NCBI RefSeq assembly: GCF_018143015.1
Contig: NC_054755.1
Span: 15,532,778-15,596,777 of the forward strand
Source: Lytechinus variegatus
Taxonomy: Eukaryota > Echinodermata > Echinoidea > Temnopleuroida > Toxopneustidae
Direction of reading: 5' to 3'
DNA: 64,000 bases
How positions within the stretch are numbered: position 1 is the stretch's first letter; every line of letters starts with the position of its first letter. Below the pieces are notes generated by a model. That model was given only the letters and a program-made list of their open reading frames with translations. It ran no database searches and had not been told where the DNA came from. Positions 49,091 through 59,718 of the stretch are shown here, piece after piece. The position numbers were made by a program, and so were the translations under genes.

Positions 49091-49360
49091 TATATATTTA
49101 TGAGGCGCTGATTATCTAATTGCCTATTCAATAGCGCACTATATATTACCCCGTCTGTAGCTCCAGCTGCTAATGGTGCTCGGTGCACTCAAGGAATTAA
49201 TCTTGCGTGTACCCATTCACCTCACCTGGGTTGAGTGCAGCACATTGTGGGCGAATTTCTTGCTGAAGGAAAACATGCCATGGCTTGGATTCAAACTCAT
49301 ACTTCTTGGACTGAAAGAAAAGATTTGTAACCACTTGACCATGATGCGCCCACAAAGGTA
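49091..49360 (-). mobile_element. SINE, opposite orientation, abutting the previous one
   Basis: The tail text TTATGAGGCGCTGATTATC/AATAGCGCACTATATATTACC lies at the left. The body is the complement of GGTGAGGTGAATGGGTAC-type text, and the head lies near 49330-49355. The two SINEs are tail to tail, giving an inverted pair. Confidence 0.6.
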
Positions 49361-49384
49361 TATGAGACCAAACAAAGCGTTGGT

Positions 49385-50030
49385 CACGGATCGGTCTTAC
49401 AAAGAGTTACAATTGATTCAATCAACCTCAACTACAGTCAAACCTGTATTAGTGGCCACCTGTCTATTGCAGCCACCTGCCTACATTTTCATTTATTGGT
49501 TTCTGCAACACTTTTTCATAAACACATGAGCAATGAAAATACAATAATAATATACGTATAACTGACAAGCAAAACATTGAACATAATTGCATTTTCTATT
49601 GATATATATATCGATTGTTAGAAGGTTGCAGGGGTTACCACTATAAGCTAAGCTTGACTGCGTATAGTGACAACTAAAACTGATTCCCATGTAGGTAGAT
49701 TGTGCATATAAGAACCTATCTACACTGTATAGCAGCCACCTGTATATAAAGGCCACAATTTGTGCTTCCCTCAGGTGATCACTATAGACAAGTTTCACTA
49801 TATGGAAATCCATCAATGTCATAATTTTTTCCACAGGAAATTTGCACAATGTCCTTTGTAAACAAATAGCACACTGAATTTCCAAGATAATGATGAATGT
49901 ATGAATATACTGTACATAATACCTAGAAATTATTTTGAAAATGCCACATTTTACATGTTGATGTTGCTGGCTTTCCATAGTTGAGGGATATATAACTCTT
50001 TTTAAGACAAGACCCAGATTGCTCCCTGTT
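49385..50030. mobile_element. Nested foldback elements
   Basis: Outer element: the left arm GGTCTTACAAAGAGTTACAA (49391) and right arm ATAACTCTTTTTAAGACAAGACC (to 50013) match the CAAAGAGTT family. Inside, from about 49436 (AGTCAAACCTGTATTAGTGG) to about 49805, sits a second element with repeated CAGCCACCTG and TATAGTGACAAC words. Confidence 0.5.
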
Positions 50031-50379
50031 TATAGAGGAACGGGCATCAACTTTCAGGGGAAGTGGATTATAACATGTATTTGCTGATCTTGGGCTTCGT
50101 GAAAAGCACTAGAAAATGCCTGTTACATAGACATCTGTGGGGAGGAGCAAACTTGGGTGTCCCAGTTGAGACCCTTCGGCCAAGCCTGCCTAGCCCTGGG
50201 CAGCTGTAAGGCCAGGGAAAGACTTTTCCTGAAGGCAATTTCCATTCAGGCATTACATAACGTCTGGTGGTCATAAATCTCACTCTACTGTGGGCAATTT
50301 AAATCCAAATGTCAAATTCACCATGAAAATGCATACATACAGTATTTGTAGATGCCGATGATTGTACAAGGTGCTCAAT

Positions 50380-50580
50380 GCTATAGATGTCACAGCTACC
50401 AAGTCTCACGCATTATGCGTGAGACTCAAGCATTTTGGACCCTTTGTTCGTCCCCTCAAATCTCTGTCTCACGCAACTATCACAGCCTATCCCCATATAC
50501 ATTGTACACAATGTCTGTGATCTCACTCAGATTCACAATCTCACGCATAGCTGGTCTTTGAACTTGGCATCTCTGAGATG
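50380..50580. mobile_element. Foldback element with TCTCACGCA words
   Basis: The left arm GATGTCACAGCTACCAAGTC and right arm GGTCTTTGAACTTGGCATCTC are loosely inverted. TCTCACGCA occurs at 50404, 50467 and 50540. It contains the perfect hairpin at 50402-50426 (agtctcacgcat, one T, then the exact complement). Confidence 0.55.
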
Positions 50581-51671
50581 TATATAGCAGAGCATATAAT
50601 ATACAGTATATATATATATATGTTGTTCTTTTTCTTTACTTTCCAGATTTCTATAGGTGGGTAATCATTAATACCTCTTCAACAAAAAAGAAATCAAAAT
50701 TTATATCCCCAAGGGAGGCTCTCATTAGATACATATGCGAAAACATTAGACTAAAAAATACATGTATTCATTTTTATAAAAAATAAAGATTAATACACTG
50801 TATTTGGGTATGAATATAATGCACCCTCCCCCTCTATAGCGCCAACCCAGCCTGGATTGTATGGTAATGCATCCTCTACAGCTAAGAAAATCAATGAAGA
50901 CATTTTAAAACTCAATTTCATTTGCACAAGCGACATTTAATAATTTCATCAAAATGATGCGTAACAGTGAACATTAATCAAAGCTGAATAAGATTTTCAA
51001 ATTTGAAATATCAAATTAGTTTCTTGCTATTAAGCTAATACATAGCATCACCACTGGCACTGGCGTAAATTCAAGCAGCAGATATATTGTTGGGGGGGAG
51101 TGAACTATTGTGTCACCCTCCCCCCATTTGAACTTGAATAGTATGACTCATGTATTTATGAACATATATCTAGAAATCTGTAACCTTGATATCACATGTA
51201 GTCATTTATAAATTCCATATAAATCTTTAAAAAAATCAAACATAAAAATGGTGTTGGAAGTTCTTGGAACAAATAAATTACTGGATTGTAAACCTGAACA
51301 AATATGCAATCCATCATTAAGCATTCCGGACTTGTGCATTTACTACGGGGTAAACACTACAACGCTTCAATTCCTTTTAAAACTCAAGTCAAATCACAAT
51401 GAAGAGCTGAGAGGCTTTTGTCGAAAGGTGGTGGACCAGAACAACAACATTATCTCATGACTCTGGACAAGACATATTTGCAACTGTTCGTCCTTAGCAA
51501 ATCTTTGGATGATCTGCTTTCCCAGTTCAACGTGCGAAAAAGGCTCTCAGTTCTCCACTGTGATTTTAATTGTATTTTCAAAGGAATTGATGCATTGTAG
51601 AGAGTTTCCCCGTAGTACATGCAAATGCGAAAACTACCTATTGATAAAATTCTTAAACAATAAATGTAGAC
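50581..51671. other. Intergenic AT-rich stretch
   Basis: No gene. Open frames near 51248-51600 have no family resemblance and no supporting signals. Confidence 0.4.
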
Positions 51672-52205
51672 ACAACAGCCCGTGATCTGAAGTTGGGTTT
51701 AACTAAGAACATGGTCTAACCAGGGATGTGAGAGGGTATGGGAAGCCAAATATTTGTTTAAATTGCATGTTTCAATATGTTTAAACACTGTTATTTCTTC
51801 AGTCTTTAATGGTGAAGGAAGCTACATGTACATGTATCTCATTCATCCTTCTCAACAGTTATGAACAATCTGAGTCAAGAGGGCTGATGCATTGAACCTC
51901 TACATATAGATATTTATGTCACAACTGGCTACCCAGGCTGCCAACCTGAACAAGAACATTTCAGTATTTTAAAGCTGAAAATCAGTATTTGGTGAGGAAA
52001 TCAGTATTTTCAAAAAAAGAAAAAGCATAGGACAACACATAAAACTGAAACATTAGACATGAATATTTTGCATGAAACCCATCATCACTATTCTCATTTT
52101 TCAGTACTAAACACAGAAAATCTGCACTACTTGGCAGCTCTGGCAACCTATAGTTAATCCACAACTTTAAACCAGAATACAAAATCAAATCAGACTTTAG
52201 AATCG
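51672..52205. mobile_element. Foldback element (CCCGTGATCTGAAGT end)
   Basis: The left end GCCCGTGATCTGAAGTTGGG and right end GACTTTAGAATCGGGCC are inverted. GTTTAACTAAGAACATGGTC pairs loosely with TTAATCCACAACTTTAAACC. Same family as 56367. Confidence 0.5.
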
Positions 52206-53639
52206 GGCCAATGTGAACATATGCAAATTAAGGTTATTTGATATAAATCCAGTGATGTGATACATGTAATTGTATAGAATCTTGCCTGACGTACCAACAA
52301 CCCGTTCATATAAACTGAATTCCAAAGAACATGGCTTGTTAATTAATATGAATATACAAAATAATACTAAGAAAAGGATGCTTTAATAATGGCAAGCTTG
52401 TTTAAAGGTGCATATAACTGGAAAATAAAGGAATTATAGGCTATATTCATGAGGTGTCTCTACATGTATTTATTTGGTAGTACATGTACATAGCATTGCA
52501 TAAGGTGCTTATAAATCACATTTATCATAGCTATTGAGTACTAGATATTTTAGGTTATAATGAAATATGAGTTTAATTGCTACAAAGTTGTTTATTTCTT
52601 CCATTTCTTACTTCCCTGAAGACAGTGTACAAGTTTGGTTTATCCTAGATGTGTAAGATGGTGGATCATGGAAAGAATTATGAATTTATTTCTAACATGA
52701 TGAAAAAATTATGATTTATCCTTTAAAGAAATTTGTAGCAATGCTTATAAAAGTATTTCAGCTTTGTTGATGCTGATAATATATTCTACAAAAAAAAGCA
52801 AACTTAACAAAAATCAACAAATATTCAAGGAAAAATTAAATATCCAAGTACCAATATTTTTGTGCAAAAAACTAGGCACCAAAGTTAAACATATATTTCA
52901 AATATAAACAAATATTTGTGCTTACAAATCAGTACAATATGTGGAACCATACAAAGTTAATATTACCCCATGCATATGAAATAAAAAGTTAAAGAGAATG
53001 AATGAGTGACAAGGCAAATATCAACTCACTTGATAAAGCAGACATATTTTTATAACCAAACTATAGCATTTTAGCCTCATCTAAATACAGGAAAAATGAT
53101 ATTGTGTCATCAAACAATTAATCACATAAAATGGCAGCAAACAGACAGTTTGTGACACACAATTTTGAAACAGTCAACAAGCCAGAATTAGCCAAGCTTA
53201 ATGTGACTGTACTGACATAAATGACACACTAAATACAATACTGATATTATCTAAGCCGCTCCTTGCATGCATAGAAATACTTTTGATATTGTAGATTCTA
53301 AAAGCAAATATGACTAATTTTAGCCCCATGGATAGGAAAATAAGTTGTTTAATCTTTGGCCAAAAATGCATTAAAATTTTGATAATAAAAGATGAAAATT
53401 CCAATTGTGACATTTTGAGCATTATTTCAATATAGCACAAATTCATATTCAGCTGTCTAGTAAAACTCATACATAATCTTTGTATCAAGTTTTGGCAATT
53501 CTTAATAATAACATAATTCATTCCTTAAAGTTTGAAGTAATTGTCCAACAAGAAATGGTATATCATAAAAGATAAGTATAAAATATTTAAAACAAAATCT
53601 GATATTCACTGGAGAAATTTAAGGCCTCTGGCAGGAATG
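52206..53639. other. Intergenic AT-rich stretch
   Basis: No gene or distinct repeat was recognised. TACATGTA palindromes occur near 52262, 52460 and 52480. Confidence 0.4.
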
Positions 53640-53689
53640 AAAAAACAAGTGGAATGCCTCTGGCCCTCTCACCTGCATCACGTGATTCA

Positions 53690-54735
53690 AAATAGCAGCA
53701 GTGCTGACTTTGAAAACTACTATAACTCGCACAAGATGTTCAGTGATACTTGGTTAGTCTTATTTCCATGTTTTATGAACTAGACCAATACACTTACAGA
53801 AATAGGATGGTAATTCAACAAATATCCCCAATGTGGCAAATGTTCATTGACCTCACATGACCTTTGACCTTGATCATGTGTCCTGAAACTTGCACAGGAT
53901 ATACAGTGATACTTGATTACTCTTTATGTCCAAGTTTCAAAAGTCAGATCAATAAACTTGCAAAGTTATGATGGTAATTCAACAGATACCCCCATTATGG
54001 CCAAAGTTCATTGACCTATGACCTTGGTCATGTGACCTAAAATGCGCACAGAATGTTCAGTGATACTTGATTACTCTTATGTCCAAGTTTTATGAACTAG
54101 ACCAACATACTTTCAAAGTTATGATGGTAATTCAACAAATACCCCCAATTCGGCCAAAGTTCATTGACCCTAAATGACCTTTGACCTTGATCATGTGACC
54201 TGAAACTTGCACAGGATGTTCAGTGATACTTGATTACTATTATGTCCAAGTTTCATGAATCAGATCCAAAAACTTTTAAAGTTATGATGGTAATTCAACC
54301 CCCAAGTTGGCCAAAGTTCATTGACCCTAAATGACCGTTGACTTAGTCATGTGATGTGAAACTCACGCAAGATGTTTGGTGATACTTGATTATCCTTATA
54401 TCCAAGTTTAATGAACTAGGTCCATATATTTTCTAAGTTATGATGACATTTCAAAAACTTAAGGTTAAGATTTTGATGTTGATTCCCCCAATATGGTCTA
54501 AGTTCATTGACCCTAAATGACCTTTGATCTTGGTCATGTGACATGAAACTCTACTAGGATGTTCAGTAATACTTGATTAACCTTGTGGCCAAGTTTCATG
54601 AACTAGGTCCATACACTTTCTAAGTTATGATGTCATTTCAAAAACTTAACCTTAGGTTAAGATTTGATGTTGACGTCGCTGCCACCGTCCGAAAAGCGGC
54701 GCCTATAGTCTCAAGTGCTCTGTTATGCAGGTGAG
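53690..54735. mobile_element. Tandem-repeat element, period about 160 bp, copy 2 (inverted)
   Basis: Six units marked by GATGGTAATTCAAC (53807, 53970, 54120, 54284) or GATGACATTTCAAAA/GATGTCATTTCAAAA (54441, 54628), each with TGACCTTTGACCTTG and CAAGTTTCATGAAC. It ends GGCGCCTATAGTCTCAAGTG and TGTTATGCAGGTGAGAC, the complement of the start of copy 1. Confidence 0.75.
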
Positions 54736-56366
54736 ACAAAAATCAAGCATAGAATCATGAAAAGTAGGATGATATGCAGGGACTCAGTTTCATAATTTTG
54801 AAGGGAGCAATAAAAAGATCTCCTAAAAGTTTGAAGGGGAGTGGTAGGGGATCATTGACTGACACTTGTTTAACATTCAGGTCAAGTGATGTCCGTATAC
54901 AGATTATACATGGAAATAAAATGTACAAACAAAATGTGTATGATGCTGCCTGATTTCTAGTTTTTCAACATTTCTGCATTTATCGTTTCATGTCACAAAA
55001 AATTATATTTCGCTGAGACGAGTGATAAATTGCTCTACCTGAAATGGATTAAGACAAGAAGTATCGAATGATCGTTCTAACTCCCTTTAACCCTTTGGAC
55101 GCTAATGGTGCAATTAAGCACATTCTTACAATTAAATTCAACAATCGTAATAATTACTTTTCTCCCCTAACTTCACATTAGAGAAGCTCATAATAAAACG
55201 TTCTTGGACAACATCTTTATAATAATCAGTGTCAATGGTTCAAAATGGAAATCTTGATTCCAAGAAAATAACATGGAAACAATAGTCATTATTGTCCCCA
55301 AAATTAATTCAGCGTGCAAAGAGTTAAAACTGAGTCCCTGGATACGCAGCCACTAAAAAATTGTATTAAGGGTTTTTATTTAGAAAATATTTTTACAAAT
55401 AATTACAATTATACGGGTAACATAAAAAGAAGAATATTTCATATATAATCAGCCAAGGAAAAATAATGCATTGGTAAAAACACATTTACAAGAATGAAAT
55501 GGGAAATTAGTATGATATAAATTCACAATACGGAACCTTCACCAAATCTTCAAACAGGCTCTGGCAAATATACAGCAATGAACTCAAATAATTTCTCTGC
55601 GAAAATAACGTTCCAACATGTAAAATCTTTTGTCAACATTCCAACCCCTGGGAATGTTGATAAAAAGTTATTAATAAGTGTGATAGAAAAATACCTGTGT
55701 TCTTAAAGAATAGAAATCAAGTGAATATTCAAGAAATCAAACAGTAACGTATCATACCCTTAAAAAGATGGCGCACATTTTAAGTAAAAAATAATATGAA
55801 TACACATCTGTTTGTGAAATAGAACAAAATATGTTTTTTAAAAATATGAAATTATCTCCTTTGACTCTTTATAAAAAAAAAGATGCACCCTTAAACACAT
55901 TTAACAAATTCTAATCCCCAAGAAATGATATAGAAAAAGGCAAAAAAAAAGAATAGAAATTACAAATAATTTCTCTGAGAAACAAAAAAGTATCAGTGAA
56001 GCACCATCAAATAGCATGTATAGTTATGTTTTTAGTCACTTTGGCTAGTACTACGAGCAGATATGTTTCACAAAGATGTGTGACTAAAATTGTGATTAAC
56101 TTCTCAGTTGCGAGCGATATATAACACATCATCACATTGGTCAGATTGCTAACAAGCTCAAAGGATGTGCACTAATGGTTAGTTATCAATGAGGTTAAGT
56201 GTTAGAGTGCACACACTGATATTTACACTGTACTTTGTAAGAATGACTATATTGAACTCAGCTTTTTGTGACACAGCCCCTAGTGATAGTCTGCAGGCAC
56301 AGACCCTATGTTTTTGCAATTCGCATAGTGCATCATACAGAGTCTGAATAAGTGAGACTAGATTCA
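54736..56366. other. Intergenic AT-rich stretch
   Basis: No gene. 56288-56307 (AGTCTGCAGGCACAGACCCT) is an isolated arm of the palindrome element at 11286. Confidence 0.45.
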
Positions 56367-57509
56367 CCGTATTCTGAAGTCGAGTGTAACTTAGACCATG
56401 GTCTAAATCTGTTCTAAAATTATGGGTCGCCAAATATTTGAAACTTCTGTTTATATTGTATATCTCTTAATATGTTTACTATTTTGTTTTCTGTTGCTTT
56501 CATAAAAAAACTTCAGTCATCATTCAACGACAGAATATGAACAATTAGAGTGTCATATGAGTTAATAAACTGAATGTGTAGGGGAAGGCGGGGTAAGTTG
56601 AGCATAGGGGCAAGTTGAGCCACCAGCCCCAGGCCAATAATGAATGAGTCAGACATTGTGGTGGTGTCATGTATTGATGACCCATAGCATAACCCCTAAC
56701 CCCACCACATTGTTTTCAACTTTGAAACAAAAAGTAGTTTTTTAGAGGGAAAAATATGAATTTCAGCCAAAAAAGTAAAAAAGAGTGTGAAATAGATAAG
56801 TGCTTTATAAACACACGTCTTTAAATATAATAAAGACATGATAACAACATTATTAGTCCAGGTATGGATCTTCATTCTTGTCATAGTCTTTTATATGATG
56901 GATGCATAATAAATGTGTGGATACAAAATTATCGCACAAAGTTCGGACTGGGGTAAGTTGAGCCAAACAGCATGGGGCAAGTTGAGCCATGGTAATTCCT
57001 ATGGTGATGTATCTTAAGAACAAACAAACCATAAAAATCGATTGAAATGCTGGCTGAAAGGAGCAAATTTACATGACTGCTCTTTTCATTTTAAAGAATG
57101 TTAGTATTTATAGAGAATTAGCAAGTGAAAAGACTTTAAACAAAAAATTGACATGCTCGTTCTCCCCTCATACATTTTGTACATAGTTTTTGTGGCTCAA
57201 CTTACCCCAGAAGGTGGCTCAAACTTACCCCATATATGGGGCAAGTTGAGCCATTTGACATCGTTTTTTTCAAAGGTCACGATGACTTTCAGTGTGGGGA
57301 TAGAAAGTTATATATAGGTGGAAAATATTTCAGAAGAATTAAATTTCAGGGCAAGGTACTTATTTCGAAAAGATTATTAATCATATCAATTCTAACATAC
57401 AAAAAGCAAAAACTGTCACAACTTACCCCGCCTTCCCCTACTGTTAGGGATTTGTGCCCCAATTGGCTCTCCATAGTTAAACCAAAATTTTTAAAGTTCA
57501 GAATACGGG
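56367..57509. mobile_element. Foldback element (CCGTATTCTGAAGT family) hosting a nested MITE
   Basis: The left end CCGTATTCTGAAGTCGAGTG and right end GTTCAGAATACGG are inverted, with inner arms ACCATGGTCTAAATC and CTCCATAGTTAAACC. It is split by the element at 56581-57438. Relatives lie at 24065, 42745 and 51672. Confidence 0.65.
56581..57438. mobile_element. TA-flanked MITE with subterminal repeats
   Basis: 858 bp. The ends GGGGAAGGCGGGGTAAGTTG and its exact complement are flanked by TA on both sides (56579-56580, 57439-57440), so a TA target duplication is likely. Inside, GGGGCAAGTTGAGCCA-type words recur at 56609, 56950, 56975 and 57238, and as complements at 57192 and 57211. The clean ends suggest recent activity. 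Confidence 0.85.
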
Positions 57510-58800
57510 CCACAGAGTTCTAATCTTACATTTTTTGTGATGTGGAAAAGTGTGGAAATTAAGATTCATCAAATTTTCATTTGAAAATTGGCTTTCACAT
57601 TTTGAAAATGTTATCCTAAAATATTTTGCCCCATTTCAGGGGACACAATGAGGCTTTGATATATATTTTGTCATGTATTCAATATCCACTTTTTTTCATC
57701 AAATACAATTGGAAACACATGTTTTCCCAATAATTTTTTTTTCAACACAAATCACTTTCAATTTTTTCAATGAAACTACCAGCATCACAGTTTGCCATCA
57801 AAAGCTTAAGTGGACGCATGTATTCTTTTCTACTTCTTTAGAAATTGGAAACTACATGAATTAATTTGCAGTTCATTGTCCCTCCATCCTTTTTAACTCC
57901 ATGATAATATCATTAGTGATTGAACAATGAAATCATACAGGACTGGAATGGAGAAATAAGAAATACATGTTAGCCTATATGATCCCACTAAGAAAGAAAT
58001 AAGGCATGAAATACACAATTTTACAGATTACATTCATAAACAAAATAACCACACGAAATCTTTGTGCATATATTGTGGATGGTTGATGGTTATAATTTGC
58101 ATAATCTAATTTGAATGAAACATATACATGTAGTTTTTGTAAAAGATAACCCACACAATATATGGTAATTGTGCTTTAATCTGTATGGGGCATATGGTGT
58201 GTGGATCTTAAAGTACGATGTACTGGTACATGATGAAAATACACTGAGCTACAAAGAAAAATACATGTTAATAATAAACTCTATAAATTGCACAGAAGTA
58301 TAGCAATGAATACATCCTGTAAAATACATATTTCTTGTCATGAAACAAAGATATTGTAATGAGGTGCTAGTTTTAGCAAGTCTAATGTATTTGAAAGATA
58401 TGTTATCTCTTTGAATTTTTAAGTAGATCTAAATCAATTGCACATTTTGTACATTCAGTGGCAGACATAGATATTGCACAGTGTACAATCAGCGGCAGAA
58501 TTTCAAAAGCCCAAGACAGAAAGACATTACTATTACACTAAATAAAAGCCCACAATGAGACACTCATCACCACATTTCAAGCCCATAGCACAAACAGATC
58601 ACAATAATAGCAATCAACTATTGCATATCAATATAATACTGAATTACATAAATATCTAGCGTTTCACCAAAATATACAAATACTGTATCTAGATTTAATA
58701 TATATCTGTCTGTAAACTCCATAATGGCAATTAAAAGGCATTCTTCATGCACTAGGCAGCTGTTTTACATATTCAATCAAGCTCCTAAAAGGTGCAAAAT
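57510..58800. other. Intergenic AT-rich stretch
   Basis: No gene or clear repeat. It may include distal 3' UTR of the transporter gene transcribed from the right. Confidence 0.4.
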
Positions 58801-59074
58801 ATATATATCTTTAGAATCATCCATGAATATTTTGTGAATATTCTTTGTTTCTTATTAAGGGTTACAGTATCAATAAAGTATTTTGATAAAAATATATATA
58901 TCTCCAGAATCAGACATGAATATCTTGTGTTTTTTCTTTGCCTCCTATTAAGGGGTAGAGTATCAATATATTTTGATAAAAATATATATATCTCAAGAAT
59001 CATACATGAATATCTTATGGTTTTTCTTTGTCTGTTAATAAGGGTTAGAGTATCAATAATATATTTTGATGACA
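58801..59074. repeat. Three-copy tandem repeat of 90-93 bp
   Basis: Copies begin at 58801, 58894 and 58984 with ATATATATCT. Each has AGAATCA, CATGAATAT, TTCTTTG, TTAAGGG or TAAGGG, and AGTATCAATA. Both periods are multiples of three, and the minus strand stays open through all copies as part of a 149-codon frame (59234 to 58785). Nothing else supports translation. Confidence 0.8.
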
Positions 59075-59662
59075 AATATTTGCTTGTACAACCTCTGTTT
59101 GAATAATAATTTCCAACTGCTGTATCATAACCTAACACTGTGTTGATTGGAGGAGTGGGGAATGATGGGGAGGGGGAGGAGGGTGTAACCTGGGAGACAG
59201 GACTTTTCAAAGATTCATCTCCTTGGTGTAACATAAAAGAGATACAATCAATCTATAATTGATTCCAACTTTTCGGATGTGGTTTTATACCGTGGATGTG
59301 AAGTTGCGATTAATTGTATTCTGATTGTACATTTCGTCTTTTGATTTCTTGAAAAGAACGTTGAGCACTCGACAGAGTGGATTGGGGCAATATAACAAGG
59401 CTCAGATCAGATATCAATGAGAGTTGAAAAAATATGATGTGAACACAAATCACTCAGTGTTAACCAATTAAAATTATGGGTAACTTACAAACAGCTGTAT
59501 GAAAAGCCACAATGATCTGTCTGAATGCTAACCCAAGCTGAAGATATAATAATATTCACCACATAATGGCGAGGTGAATATTTATGAGGGACAATACATC
59601 GCCTTATCATGGTGATCGAATACCCACATATGCAGTATGGTGCAGCGGAAACTGAAGGTTTC

Positions 59663-59718
59663 TCATATATGATTTCCTTCTTGGTTCTTCACTCGGAAGA
59701 AAAATGTGAGGACAAGGC
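59663..59718 (-). CDS. Transporter last exon
   Basis: Minus-strand acceptor tttcatacag. Completes the Gly codon, then LVLTFFFRVKNQEGNHI and stop TGA (59665-59663). The phase fits the previous exon exactly. Confidence 0.8.
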
